From Bacteroidota bacterium (GTDB lineage: Bacteria; Bacteroidota; Bacteroidia; NS11-12g; UBA955): a stretch of DNA of 64,000 nucleotides. The notes beneath the pieces were generated by a model that was not told where the DNA came from, searched no databases, and was given only the letters and a program-made list of their open reading frames with translations. A program made the translations under genes and the position numbers. The stretch spans positions 84,739 to 148,738 of the forward strand of contig JAUXOK010000011.1 in assembly GCA_030682255.1 (NCBI GenBank), written 5' to 3'. Shown here piece by piece: positions 51,107 through 61,288 of this stretch (position 1 is the stretch's first letter; each line of letters starts with the position of its first letter).

Positions 51107-53881
51107 ATGGCAGAAATAAGATTAGCAAAGGCGGCAACAGAGTTAAATGTAAGTAGAGAGGCGATTGTTGAAAGTCTTCAAAACAAAGGATTTTCAATTG
51201 AGAATAAACCTACTTCAAAACTTACAGAAGAGATGTATGACTATATTTCTAGTGTTTATTCTTCAGATAAAGAAGCAAAGCTAGAATCGAAGTTAAAATC
51301 AAATAAATTAAAAAAGAAAGAAGAAATTGCTGTTGAAGAACAAGCTGTCAATAATAAAAAAGTAGAAGAAATCGAATTAGAGATTGAATCTGAGCCCGTT
51401 GTTTTTGTTAAGAACTTAGTTGTTGAACCAGAACCAATTATTGAACCAGATGTTGAAAAACAACCAGAACCAATTATTGAAACTAAAGTTGAAACGCCAG
51501 AACCAATCAAAGAAACTAAAACAGAAGAAGTTGCAGAAAAAGAATCTTCAAGAGTTGAACTATCTGGCATAACCATTAAAGGTAAAATTGATTTAGATGC
51601 AAATAAAAAGAAATCTAAAAAAGACCCAGAATCAAAAATTCCGGAAAAAAAGGTTGAAATAATTTCTCCAAAGGCTGAGCCTATTATAGAAACTCCACAA
51701 GTTGAAGTAATAAAAGTAGAAGATGTTAAAATAGAAGAACCAGAAGAGAGAGAATTGGTTAAAGCTAAACTTGAAAAGTTAGATGGTTTAACTATCATGG
51801 GTAAGATTGTAATCAAACCCGAGGTAGAAATAAAATCTAAATATCAGCCAAGCGAAAGACTAAAAGGCGAAAAACGCAAACGAAAAGTTGTGGCTCAAAA
51901 AGTCAATATACAACAGGAAATTAAGGTTAATAAATCTACTCAATTCAAAAAAGAAGAACCCAAAAAGGAAATATCTCAAAAGGAAGTACAAGATAAATTA
52001 AAGAAAACCCTTAATAAAATTGATACTTCAGGAAGAGGAAAAACTAATAAATCTAAATTTAAAAGAACTAAAAGAGCCGAACATTTTCAAGCTAGAGTAG
52101 AAGAAAAGGAGAGAATGGAGCAAGAAGAAATGGTGCTTAAAGTTACTGAGTTTTTAACAGCTAATGATTTAGCTAAATTAATGAACGCCTCAGTTACTCA
52201 AGTTATTTCAACATGTTTTTCGCTTGGAATAATGGTTTCAATCAATCAAAGATTAGATGCAGAAACTATCGCTCTTGTTGCAGATGAATTTGGATTTGAA
52301 GTTGAATTTGTTGATGCAGGTGAAACTATTCAACATGATGAAGAACAAGACGATCCAGCTAAATTAGTGCCACGTCCACCTATTGTTACTGTTATGGGAC
52401 ACGTTGATCATGGTAAAACATCTTTGTTAGATTATGTAAGGAAAACCAATGTGATAGCTGGCGAAGCAGGTGGTATCACTCAGCATATTGGTGCTTATGA
52501 AGTGCAATTGGCATCAGGTCAAAAAATGACATTTTTAGATACACCTGGTCACGAAGCTTTTACGGCTATGAGAGCTAGGGGTGCTAAAGTTACCGATATT
52601 GCAATTATAATGATTGCAGCAGATGATAGCATTATGCCTCAAACGCGTGAGGCCATTAGTCATGCTCAAGCGGCAGGTGTGCCTATGGTTTTTGCTATAA
52701 ATAAAATTGATAAACCTGGAGCAAATCCAGAGAAAATAAGAGAAGAATTATCCGCTATGAATATATTAGCTGAAGAATGGGGTGGAAAATTTCAAACCCA
52801 AGAGATTTCAGCTAAACAAGGTTTAAACATTGATAAACTTTTAGAAAAAGTATTACTTGAAGCAGAGTTTTTAGATTTAAAAGCTGACCCAACAAGACAT
52901 GCCAAAGGTACAGTTATTGAAGCAAGACTGGATAAAGGAAGAGGTATTGTTGCAAGTGTATTAATTCAAACAGGCACCTTGAGAGTAGGCGATCATTTAG
53001 TTGCTGGATCAAGATATGCAAAAGTAAAAGCTCTTTTCAACGAAAGAAATCAAAAAGTTGATTTTGCAGGTCCTGCAACACCAGTTAGTATGTTAGGATT
53101 CTCTGACTCTCCAAGTGCAGGAGATCCATTAATCGTAATGGCAACTGAGGATGAAGCAAAAGATTTGGCAAATAGAAGAGAACAATTATTACGTGAACAA
53201 GGAATTAGAACAACCAAACATATAACCTTAGATGAAATTGGAAGACGATTGGCAGTAGGAAACTTTAAAGAACTTAATCTAATTGTTAAAGGTGATGTGA
53301 ATGGATCTGTAGAGGCTTTAAGCGATTCGTTATTAAATTTAACTAACGAAGAAGTAATGGTTAATATTATTCATAAAGGAGTGGGGCAAATTACCGAAAG
53401 TGATGTGTTATTAGCTTCAGCTTCAGACGCAATTATTATTGGTTTCCAAGTTAGACCATCATCAGGGGCTAAAAAAATAGCAGACACCGAACAAATTGAT
53501 ATTAGACATTATTCAATTATATATCAGGCAATAGACGAAATTAAATCTGCTATTGAAGGAATGTTAAGTCCAGAAATAAAAGAAACTATTATTGGTAATG
53601 TTGAAGTTCGGGAAGTATTCAAAATCACTAAGGTTGGAACAGTTGCCGGATGCATGGTAACTGATGGAAAAGTTACAAGAAATTCTAAATTAAGAGTTAT
53701 CAGAGATGGAGTAGTAGTTCATCAAGGTTCTATTGATACACTCAAACGTTTTAAAGACGATGTTAAAGATGTACTTAAAGGATTTGAATGTGGATTGCAA
53801 ATCAAAAATTATCAAGACATTCATGTTGGTGATAATTTAGAGATTTTTGAGGAAACTTCTATAGCAAGAAAGTTGGAATAA
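51107..53881 (+). CDS. infB: Translation initiation factor IF-2
   Basis: 924 aa from the ATG at 51107; an upstream TTG-started reading frame begins inside the promoter and is unlikely. N-terminal IF2_N fold ([25 protein letters not shown]), a charged, Glu/Pro/Lys-rich linker (~55-330), a second IF2_N-like segment, then the G domain with G1 GHVDHGKT (431-438), DTPGH and NKID, followed by domains II and III and the C-terminal fMet-tRNA-binding domain. It promotes fMet-tRNA binding to the 30S subunit. It is not linked to nusA here, and the preceding gene is paaD-like. Confidence 0.96.
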   Translation: MAEIRLAKAATELNVSREAIVESLQNKGFSIENKPTSKLTEEMYDYISSVYSSDKEAKLESKLKSNKLKKKEEIAVEEQAVNNKKVEEIELEIESEPVVFVKNLVVEPEPIIEPDVEKQPEPIIETKVETPEPIKETKTEEVAEKESSRVELSGITIKGKIDLDANKKKSKKDPESKIPEKKVEIISPKAEPIIETPQVEVIKVEDVKIEEPEERELVKAKLEKLDGLTIMGKIVIKPEVEIKSKYQPSERLKGEKRKRKVVAQKVNIQQEIKVNKSTQFKKEEPKKEISQKEVQDKLKKTLNKIDTSGRGKTNKSKFKRTKRAEHFQARVEEKERMEQEEMVLKVTEFLTANDLAKLMNASVTQVISTCFSLGIMVSINQRLDAETIALVADEFGFEVEFVDAGETIQHDEEQDDPAKLVPRPPIVTVMGHVDHGKTSLLDYVRKTNVIAGEAGGITQHIGAYEVQLASGQKMTFLDTPGHEAFTAMRARGAKVTDIAIIMIAADDSIMPQTREAISHAQAAGVPMVFAINKIDKPGANPEKIREELSAMNILAEEWGGKFQTQEISAKQGLNIDKLLEKVLLEAEFLDLKADPTRHAKGTVIEARLDKGRGIVASVLIQTGTLRVGDHLVAGSRYAKVKALFNERNQKVDFAGPATPVSMLGFSDSPSAGDPLIVMATEDEAKDLANRREQLLREQGIRTTKHITLDEIGRRLAVGNFKELNLIVKGDVNGSVEALSDSLLNLTNEEVMVNIIHKGVGQITESDVLLASASDAIIIGFQVRPSSGAKKIADTEQIDIRHYSIIYQAIDEIKSAIEGMLSPEIKETIIGNVEVREVFKITKVGTVAGCMVTDGKVTRNSKLRVIRDGVVVHQGSIDTLKRFKDDVKDVLKGFECGLQIKNYQDIHVGDNLEIFEETSIARKLE

Positions 53882-53920
53882 ACTTTTAATATTATAAACT
53901 TTCGTTTTTTTTAATTGTGA

Positions 53921-54484
53921 TTACATATTATAGTTAGATTTAAAAATCTTAACAGCTATTGCAATCAAAATGACTCCAAAAAACTTTCTTATTACAAGTA
54001 AACCACCTTTTCCAAGAAATCTTTCTATGGCGTTTGTAGATTTTAATACAATATAGATAAATACTAGGTTGATTAGTATGCCAATAAATATATTCATGGC
54101 TTCAAATTGCGACTTTAACGACATGATAGTTGTTAAAGTGCCACTACCTGCAATAATTGGAAAAGCTATTGGCACAATACTGCCAGATTTGATGTCGGGT
54201 TCTATCTTAAACAAATCTCTTCCTAAAACCATTTCAAGACCAATAATAAATATTACAATTGAACCAGCTAAAGCAAATGAATGAATGTCTATACCTAATA
54301 ATCCCAAAAAACTTTCACCTACTAGAAAGAATATAATCATAAGTAATCCTGCTACTAATGTAGCTATTTCAGATTGAATATGACCGATTTTTTCTCTTAA
54401 ATTTATGATTACAGGAATAGAACCAATGATATCAATGACGGCAAATAAAGTAAATGTTACAGTTAATATCTCATTATAATTCAT
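53921..54484 (-). CDS. MarC-family membrane protein
   Basis: 187 aa with six hydrophobic segments. FFLVGESFLGLLGI, SFALAGSIVIFIIGLEMVLG and PIAFPIIAGSGTLTTIMSL are typical of MarC (NAAT superfamily). Function is unknown; the family was named from a locus once tied to antibiotic resistance. Its ATG overlaps the stop of the DUF2461 gene (ATGA, 54481-54484), so they form an operon. Confidence 0.87.
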   Translation of the reverse strand: MNYNEILTVTFTLFAVIDIIGSIPVIINLREKIGHIQSEIATLVAGLLMIIFFLVGESFLGLLGIDIHSFALAGSIVIFIIGLEMVLGRDLFKIEPDIKSGSIVPIAFPIIAGSGTLTTIMSLKSQFEAMNIFIGILINLVFIYIVLKSTNAIERFLGKGGLLVIRKFFGVILIAIAVKIFKSNYNM

Positions 54485-55143
54485 AAAGCTTTTCTTAAAA
54501 ATGAATTAAATTCATAGGCTGTTTTATAAATGTCTAAAATGTATTGCTTAATATCCAATTTAATAATATTCTCAGTTTCAATTTGATGTATAATATAAAA
54601 TTGTTTGTTGAATAAAATTGGATGGTTAAAACTTAATTCTTTAAGATGCTTTGGTAAGATTTTATTTTTTTCTCCTTTCACAGCCTCAAAATTACTTAAA
54701 AATTGATTCTCGGAAATAATTTTATTAAAGATCTCTATGTTTTTTGATATATAAATTCTGATACGTTCTAAACTGTTTTTATCAGGCATGTAAACCCCAG
54801 TGTATATTTTCAAAAATTCTGGTCCAATCTCAAAGTATAGTCCTGGATTTTCCATGTCTTTTTTACCATTTCTACAAATTGAGGCTCCCATTTGTAATTT
54901 ATAAGGTTGTTTGTCTTTGCTAAATCTTACATCTTTATTGATCCTAAATACACAATCTTTAGCAGTAATATCCAATAATTTTTCTTGTTCTTTGAGTTCA
55001 GAAATTAATGAATTGACTAAATCTGTAAATGGAATTTTGACTTCAGATTCATATCTGCTTCTGTTCTTATCAAACCATTCTTTATGATTGTTTTGAGATA
55101 ATTCAATAAAAAAATCAATATAATTTTTATTGATTTTTTTCAA
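54481..55143 (-). CDS. DUF2461-family protein, TTG start
   Basis: 220 aa. FIELSQNNHKEWFDKNRSRYE, CVFRINKDVRFSKDKQPYK and GLYFEIGPEFLKIYTGVYMPDKNSL follow the DUF2461 pattern (a widespread conserved family of unknown function, soluble alpha/beta). The start is TTG at 55143, one base after the TAA of the previous gene; no ATG lies near the expected N-terminus. Co-transcribed with MarC and probably the T9SS gene upstream. Confidence 0.83.
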   Translation of the reverse strand: MKKINKNYIDFFIELSQNNHKEWFDKNRSRYESEVKIPFTDLVNSLISELKEQEKLLDITAKDCVFRINKDVRFSKDKQPYKLQMGASICRNGKKDMENPGLYFEIGPEFLKIYTGVYMPDKNSLERIRIYISKNIEIFNKIISENQFLSNFEAVKGEKNKILPKHLKELSFNHPILFNKQFYIIHQIETENIIKLDIKQYILDIYKTAYEFNSFLRKAL

Positions 55144-55144
55144 A

Positions 55145-57088
55145 TTAATGTTGAATTATAATGTTTTTAGTTCTAACTATGTCTTTAGACATTATTCTTA
55201 GTATGTAATTTCCATTAGGAATTTGACTAATATTTATGTTATGGCTAAATAGTTCTTCACTCAAAACTCTTCCAAACATATCGATAATTTGTGTTTTATC
55301 TATTTCAAGTGTTGTTTTAATATGAATTACATCACTGGATGGATTAGGATAGATAGTTATTGTATTGTTAAAGTTTTCATTCAAAATAAATTTAGTTGGA
55401 CTCCAAGAACTTTCCTCATTTAATTCTATGAATTTAAGTTTGTAATAAAATTTATCGACATTTAATAATTGTACATTTTCATCAATAAATTGATTGTTAT
55501 TAATAGAATTGTTATTATCAGAGTATAAAGTAGCAATTCTTTCATAAGAAAATCCATCGTTAGATCTAAATATTTCGGTTTGAATTAAGTTTTCTGATTG
55601 ATGGCAAATCCATTTTAATTCTATGGATTGATTCAACGGATTTACTATGAAATTACTTAGTTTTATAGGAAGAATGCTAATTGTAAAAGTATTTACTGGT
55701 TGCGAAATGAATATTTTTCTTCCGCATTGGTCTGTTATTTCACAAATTATTAAACCATCTTCAGTCGAAAAATCTGATGGCGTAGTATAAGTTGTTGATG
55801 CAGATGTTGGATTGCTAAATGTGCCTCCGATAGTCGAAGTCCATAGATAAGTCATTGTTGCATTAACAGGAGAACTTGCATTAATTGAAAAGTTATAGGA
55901 TTGATTGTTTCCTATAAGTGAAGAAATATTGTAGCTATTGATAGTCGGAACTTTATCCATAGCTGAAATAAGTGAGAAATTAAAAAATTGTCGAAGTGCA
56001 GCTACATGATGAGAAGATGTTACATCATTATTTCCTATTTTAGATGAGGCAATATTATGCCCACTTTGATACATTACATTGCCTGAGGTATTTAAACCAA
56101 AACCTCTTCCATATAAAGTCATTGCAGCAGGACCATGAGGGTATGAGTTTACATTAGAATGGTTATTGTCAAAAGCGCCAATTTTTGTGGTATTTCTCCA
56201 ACCAGAACCAGAGGTATTAACTGGAATGTAGACTCTTTCAGAACCATTAGTATGAGCATCATCTTCAGCACCTATCATTTGAAAAACAGGATCTGATGCT
56301 GAAGCTGATATTGAAGAACCATTATAATTGCTTTGATTAAATAGATAACTTAATGGTTGATTTGAGATGCCTTTATTATCGTGCGTATTAAAATTTATTA
56401 AACCTTGGGTACTTAAAAAGTTTAATCGTTGGGAATTATTATTTGGATTTATAAGTCCTTCCATTACACTAACTGCATGGCATCCTGCCCAAATTGCTCC
56501 AAGTGAATTTCTGTTCCAATTGTATAAATTGCCATGAGTATTCCAATTCGGATCTGCATGTGGCATTACAAAAATATCATTACAAGCATCAAGTTGAGCA
56601 GGTGTAGAAAAGTTATAAGCATTTGATGGTATACCAGCCAAATCAAAGAATGATTCAGAAATTGATTTATTAGCGTTGTTTAAAGTCCATCTGGGATAAG
56701 TAGTTAATGTGTGAGTTACATTAACATTCAAATTAGTTGATGTATATAAGCCAATAACGCCTTGGTTTCTCCAATAGGTAATTCTAGTTTTAACATCTGA
56801 ATTTATGGATTGAAATGGAATTATAAAAGTACCTCCTTTATATGAAGTATCTCTATACAAAAAATCTTCTCCATCTTTAGTTTTATTGGGATTAATAACC
56901 CATTTAACTGGCACATTATAATTTTTGATTAAATCATAAATCATACCATAGGGTTTTAAGCCATTGCCAACTGTTTGGTTGCTAATACCCATATTGATTA
57001 TAAACGAACCAGAGAGAAAATTTTCCGCCTTGATGGAATTGATGTAGAAAAGAGTAATTAATACTACAATATAACTTGTTTTTTTCAT
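55145..57088 (-). CDS. T9SS type A exported protein of unknown function
   Basis: 647 aa from the ATG at 57088, chosen because a -7 box lies 19 nt upstream and the signal peptide (KKTSYIVVLITLFYINSIKA) starts there. The central region (~30-370) carries PVKWVINPNKTKDG, DIFVMPHADP, AIWAGCHAVSVMEGL, FNTHDNKG and SYPHGPAAMTLYGRG, with His-rich elements that could bind metal; I cannot name the family. Beta-sandwich segments follow and the last ~75 residues (NTITIYPNPSSDVIHIK...) form a type A T9SS domain. It is separated from DUF2461 by one base. Confidence 0.75.
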   Translation of the reverse strand: MKKTSYIVVLITLFYINSIKAENFLSGSFIINMGISNQTVGNGLKPYGMIYDLIKNYNVPVKWVINPNKTKDGEDFLYRDTSYKGGTFIIPFQSINSDVKTRITYWRNQGVIGLYTSTNLNVNVTHTLTTYPRWTLNNANKSISESFFDLAGIPSNAYNFSTPAQLDACNDIFVMPHADPNWNTHGNLYNWNRNSLGAIWAGCHAVSVMEGLINPNNNSQRLNFLSTQGLINFNTHDNKGISNQPLSYLFNQSNYNGSSISASASDPVFQMIGAEDDAHTNGSERVYIPVNTSGSGWRNTTKIGAFDNNHSNVNSYPHGPAAMTLYGRGFGLNTSGNVMYQSGHNIASSKIGNNDVTSSHHVAALRQFFNFSLISAMDKVPTINSYNISSLIGNNQSYNFSINASSPVNATMTYLWTSTIGGTFSNPTSASTTYTTPSDFSTEDGLIICEITDQCGRKIFISQPVNTFTISILPIKLSNFIVNPLNQSIELKWICHQSENLIQTEIFRSNDGFSYERIATLYSDNNNSINNNQFIDENVQLLNVDKFYYKLKFIELNEESSWSPTKFILNENFNNTITIYPNPSSDVIHIKTTLEIDKTQIIDMFGRVLSEELFSHNINISQIPNGNYILRIMSKDIVRTKNIIIQH

Positions 57089-57107
57089 AAAGATTGATTT
57101 AGTGCAG

Positions 57108-57115
57108 CAAAAGTA
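57108..57115 (-). promoter_or_regulatory. -7 box (TACTTTTG) for the T9SS gene at 55145
   Basis: Exact TAnnTTTG on the minus strand, 19 nt before the ATG at 57088. Confidence 0.55.
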
Positions 57116-57311
57116 GTATAAAAATACCAATAAGTAAAATATTTTTGTAAATTGATTTTTGTAAATCAATTAAAAGTCTGTAAATCAATTGTTTGTTTTT
57201 GTTTAATTATAAATAATTGCTAGATTAAGTGCAAATGCTCACCTTAATTTTTGAGTCATTATACTTGTTATAATCAATTTTAAGGAACGATATGCTGTGA
57301 ATAAAACATAA

Positions 57312-57345
57312 AAAAACATCTGCCTAAATTAGACAGATGTTTTTA
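57312..57345 (-). terminator. Bidirectional terminator after the Calx-beta gene
   Basis: AAAAACATCTG pairs with CAGATGTTTTT around a loop extended by CTA/TAG pairs (one C/A mismatch). It lies 19 nt past the stop of the minus-strand gene and is T-rich on both sides. Confidence 0.8.
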
Positions 57346-57363
57346 ATTAGGGGTACTAAAACA

Positions 57364-60300
57364 CTATTCTAAAATCACTAGATTTTTATAAATAGTACCA
57401 ATATTGGAGTTGATTTTAATCAAATATTTTCCACTTAATAAATCTGAACTGTTATAATCAAATTCATTGCTCATGATGTTTTCAATTACTGAAATTATTT
57501 TACCTGTAATATCTAGTACTTCAATGGATTGAATGATCTCGCTACTTGATACTTTAAATTGATTTTTAGCTGGATTAGGATAAATATTGGTATTAGAACT
57601 GAAATTTTTGAGTTTAATATTGGTTGATTCATCATCTATAATAGTCATTATATGGATACTATCAGCACCAATTAAAGTTCCCCATTGATTGCCTCTAATT
57701 ACAAAAATTACATTCTCGTTTGGATCAACAATCGCATCATCAATCATTTTGATTTTAATATTCACTCTTGGATTAGATGGCGTTAAAATAAATAATCTAC
57801 TTACGTTAGATTGATAATCTACATTTCTAGTAGCATTTCCACCTTTTATAACAATACTTATTTGTTGATTTGAATTTAAGTTTAGAGCTTCTAATATAAA
57901 ACCTTCCGAGCTATCTCTGTTTTCATATCCCAATGATGTGGCTGTTGTAAATCTAAATGTTGGAACTGTTGTGTTTTCTATGTCGTTGATAAATCTTGGT
58001 TTGATATAATAACCTGAATTAAATGGACTTGAATTATCGTTTTGTTCTCCGATGCCAGTAATGTTGAAAAATCCTGAAGGAGCATTTTGTCCATCAATAT
58101 TGGTTTCACTATCAATTAACATATCGAATGAGTCTGTTTGAGTTAAGAATTTAACAATTCTAGTTGAATTAGCGGCTAAAGGACTAGTTGGCCATTGAGC
58201 AGATCTAGACAATCTAACAGCATTGAATTTAATGAGTTTCGATTCGGAATTTTCATTGAGTGTAAAAAACTGAGTAGGTGTTCTTAAAGTCCTATTGCTT
58301 GCAAGTTTAATAATAGTATCTAATTGTGTTATTCTAGCTAAGCCGTTAAATTGTGCAATTCTACCATACACTAAAATGCTATCACCAAGTGTTACGTTAT
58401 ATCCCTTGGTTGTGTTATTAAACACTTGGATGCCACCTGTAGGATCTGTAAGCGTAAATTCAAGACCGGTTGTTGAAAAATTTGGACTGTATACAACACC
58501 TCTTAAAATGCATCTGGTATTAATACTATCCACAATATTATTTGGTGCTTTAAAAGATGTTACTCTTGAAATGTTATAGGTTGGTAAATCATTGTCAATT
58601 ATGGTTAATTGAAATGTGTCAGGTTTTGCAATTCTAGAATTAAAAGATGTTCTGATTACAAAAAATGCCTTTTCAGTATTTTCATTAATATTGTCATCAA
58701 TAATTTGAATATTGACGGTAGTATCTGTGCGATTCTTTTCGAATGTTAGAATTTTAGTTGAAAAAATAAAGTCTGAACCTTCTACAGCAGTAGATGTTAA
58801 ACTGTGAAGCGACATGATAATGTCGCTCGGGTTTTTATTATAGCCTATTTTATTGATTTTAACATTGATGCTGCCTACATTTTCATTAACTGTCAAGCTA
58901 GATTGACTAAAAGAGAATGATGGAGGCGTATCATCATCAATAATTACAAGGGTAAATAGGGAATCGGAGCCAACTGTTGCTGGAGAAGAAGGGTTTCTAA
59001 TAGCTAAAATGATGGTATCATTAAATTTTTCTACCATATTATCATTAATAATTGGAATATTAAATTCCAAACTATCAAAAGCTTTACCACCCAGAAATTG
59101 CATTGATGTATCTCTATTGCTGTTTCCAATTTTGAATTCTTGAGGGATAAATGTACTATCTGCCTTGTATTTAACTACAACTCTGAATGTAGATGAGTTT
59201 AAAGTACCAAAATCAAATTTAATTTTAACCTTTATGCTGCCTTGGTCTTCATTTACTGAAATTCCTTTTTTATCAAAACGAATTTTAGGAATGTCATTTT
59301 CTATGATATTTAATTGATGCGAATTGAAACTGTTATTTACGATACCATTAAATGGGTTTTGTAATCTAAAATTAGTGTTTTCATTTCCTTCGGTTAATGA
59401 ATCATCTATAATTCTAACCCTTAAAGTGTCAATTATTGAACCATAGGGCTTAAATACAATTTTGTTGTTTAAAAGTTTAAAGTCTGTATTTAAAGTTGCT
59501 GAACCTGTTAATACCTGAATGTCTACTTTACTAGAATCAGCATTGCCATATAGTCTTCTAACAAGAATATTTGCTGTAGAATTTGATTCAGTTATATTGC
59601 TTGCTGGAGTAATAAATTCAAATACAGGGTTTTGTAATGGTGCAAAATCGCTTTTAATAAAAACTGGTTTAATATTTCCTCCTCTTCTATTCATAGTTGA
59701 GTCATTTCCCCAAATACCATCCGATTCGATGTTCGCATATAAAGTATTATTGTTACTTAACGTTCTTTGTTCAATTCTTTGAATCCCTGTAGTTAAACTA
59801 TTTGGTATAATACTTCCCCAAGCTCCATTTTTGCCATTTACATTATTGGTATACCATGTGTTAACATTGCTTACATTTATGTTATCATTTTCAGCATAAG
59901 CAATAGTTATGGGTCTGCTATTTGTGCCATTTGTATTGTCATATAACAATACAAAATTTTTAGAGTTTGCAAAAGATGTTCCATATATTGCAGTTCCATT
60001 GTTATTACCAGATGATGATGAAAAATTTAAAACTTTGATTGAGTCAAATCCACATTTTTTCATTACACTAGTTCCACCTATTTCTTGTAAAACTATCATA
60101 GGATATACATAGCTTCCTGGGGTAAAACGACTGTCATTATTGTAAATGACACCAAACCAACCTTGAAAAATAGGGCTACCATTTAATGTAATCGTATCAT
60201 GACCGCCAACTGTACTTAAATCTGGTGAATTTGTACTTGTCCATTTGCCATTTGATTTGAGAAATAAACAAGTTCCAGCACCCGTTGCATTGTTGTCTGA

Positions 60301-60537
60301 TGTATCTGATATTTTAATCATTCTAACATAGTACTTATAAGATATCCCTTGATCTAGACCAGCAATGCTGATGTTAAATAAAATTGGCAAACGACTACTA
60401 TCAGAACTTCCAGAACCTGTTGAACCACAATACAATGGCATTTTTTCTGTGATAATTGAATTAAATTCAGGTTTTTGAGCTAATAACGCAGCAGAGTATA
60501 TAAATGCTACCCAAACACATACTAATATTTTTTTCAT
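57364..60537 (-). CDS. T9SS type A surface protein with Calx-beta domains
   Basis: 1057 aa. Signal peptide 1-21 (ending LLAQ). A lamin-tail-like N-terminal half is followed by Calx-beta-type domains: (~310-415) ILVRRLYGNADSSKVDI, (~425-535) SVNEDQGSIKVKIKFDF, (~540-650) TVNENVGSINVKI. Next comes a DUF5689-like OB domain (~660-750; CILRGVVYSPNFSTTGLEFTLTD), a fourth Calx-like segment, and a type A T9SS domain (NIYPNPAKNQFKV...). Calx-beta repeats bind calcium and mediate adhesion, so a surface adhesin role is likely. Own terminator at 57312; a degenerate -7 box (TATATTCG) precedes the start. Confidence 0.85.
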   Translation of the reverse strand: MKKILVCVWVAFIYSAALLAQKPEFNSIITEKMPLYCGSTGSGSSDSSRLPILFNISIAGLDQGISYKYYVRMIKISDTSDNNATGAGTCLFLKSNGKWTSTNSPDLSTVGGHDTITLNGSPIFQGWFGVIYNNDSRFTPGSYVYPMIVLQEIGGTSVMKKCGFDSIKVLNFSSSSGNNNGTAIYGTSFANSKNFVLLYDNTNGTNSRPITIAYAENDNINVSNVNTWYTNNVNGKNGAWGSIIPNSLTTGIQRIEQRTLSNNNTLYANIESDGIWGNDSTMNRRGGNIKPVFIKSDFAPLQNPVFEFITPASNITESNSTANILVRRLYGNADSSKVDIQVLTGSATLNTDFKLLNNKIVFKPYGSIIDTLRVRIIDDSLTEGNENTNFRLQNPFNGIVNNSFNSHQLNIIENDIPKIRFDKKGISVNEDQGSIKVKIKFDFGTLNSSTFRVVVKYKADSTFIPQEFKIGNSNRDTSMQFLGGKAFDSLEFNIPIINDNMVEKFNDTIILAIRNPSSPATVGSDSLFTLVIIDDDTPPSFSFSQSSLTVNENVGSINVKINKIGYNKNPSDIIMSLHSLTSTAVEGSDFIFSTKILTFEKNRTDTTVNIQIIDDNINENTEKAFFVIRTSFNSRIAKPDTFQLTIIDNDLPTYNISRVTSFKAPNNIVDSINTRCILRGVVYSPNFSTTGLEFTLTDPTGGIQVFNNTTKGYNVTLGDSILVYGRIAQFNGLARITQLDTIIKLASNRTLRTPTQFFTLNENSESKLIKFNAVRLSRSAQWPTSPLAANSTRIVKFLTQTDSFDMLIDSETNIDGQNAPSGFFNITGIGEQNDNSSPFNSGYYIKPRFINDIENTTVPTFRFTTATSLGYENRDSSEGFILEALNLNSNQQISIVIKGGNATRNVDYQSNVSRLFILTPSNPRVNIKIKMIDDAIVDPNENVIFVIRGNQWGTLIGADSIHIMTIIDDESTNIKLKNFSSNTNIYPNPAKNQFKVSSSEIIQSIEVLDITGKIISVIENIMSNEFDYNSSDLLSGKYLIKINSNIGTIYKNLVILE

Positions 60538-60574
60538 ATTTAAAATAAAACTTTTTTGCGAATATAATATTTTT

Positions 60575-61198
60575 TTAATGAGTAGCGATGCATAAACTCA
60601 AAAAACTAATTTTACATTCAAAATTATTTAATAAAATCTGAGCACAAGATTCAATTGTAGCACCTGTAGTAATTACATCATCTACAATTGCAATGTGCTT
60701 GCCATTTAAGTTGTCTGATGTGTTGATTTCAAAAATGTTCCCTGTGTTTTTCCATCTTTCGTATCTCTTTTTATGCGTTTGAGTATCAGTAAATAATTTT
60801 CTAGTAATTAGTTTATTATTTACTGGAATGTTGAGTGTTTCTGATATTTTATTTGATATTTCTTCGCTTTGATTGTATCCCCTTAAATTTTGTTTTCGAT
60901 AATGTAGAGGTACACTCGTAATGATGTCGGGTTTGTATTCAGGGTTATTTTCTGCAATTTCTTTTCCAAAAAGTTCTCCCAAATAATGTCCAACTTCTTT
61001 ATTGTTTCTATATTTAAATTGATGGATTAGTTTTTGTGTTAAGCCTTTTTGTTTAAAATATAAAAATGAACTAGCACCAAGAATTGGAATTCTGCCTTTA
61101 AATATTTTTTCTGTAGGATTGTCTGTGTTTATTTTAAATTTAGTTCTAGGTAACTTGTAATAACAAGATAGGCATATGTGTTTTTCTTGAATTAACAA
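60575..61198 (-). CDS. comF: ComF-family phosphoribosyltransferase-like protein
   Basis: 207 aa from the TTG at 61198. The PRTase core includes the PRPP loop IAIVDDVITTGAT (~173-185) and SVPLHYRKQNLRGYNQSEEIS, as in ComF/GntX proteins linked to DNA uptake. The same frame continues upstream without an ATG, GTG or TTG to the stop of the pseudouridine synthase at 61289. That stretch encodes the zinc-finger pair LFPDICIGCGS that ComF proteins normally have before CLSC (~9-12). The real protein therefore probably begins upstream at an unusual codon such as ATT, and is ~230 aa. Confidence 0.82.
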   Translation of the reverse strand: MLIQEKHICLSCYYKLPRTKFKINTDNPTEKIFKGRIPILGASSFLYFKQKGLTQKLIHQFKYRNNKEVGHYLGELFGKEIAENNPEYKPDIITSVPLHYRKQNLRGYNQSEEISNKISETLNIPVNNKLITRKLFTDTQTHKKRYERWKNTGNIFEINTSDNLNGKHIAIVDDVITTGATIESCAQILLNNFECKISFLSLCIATH

Positions 61199-61288
61199 AA
61201 CACTCCCACATCCAATGCAAATGTCTGGAAATAAAACCGATAAAAGGTCAGTACCGATTAAATTTAAAGTGTTAATAATTAAATATTT

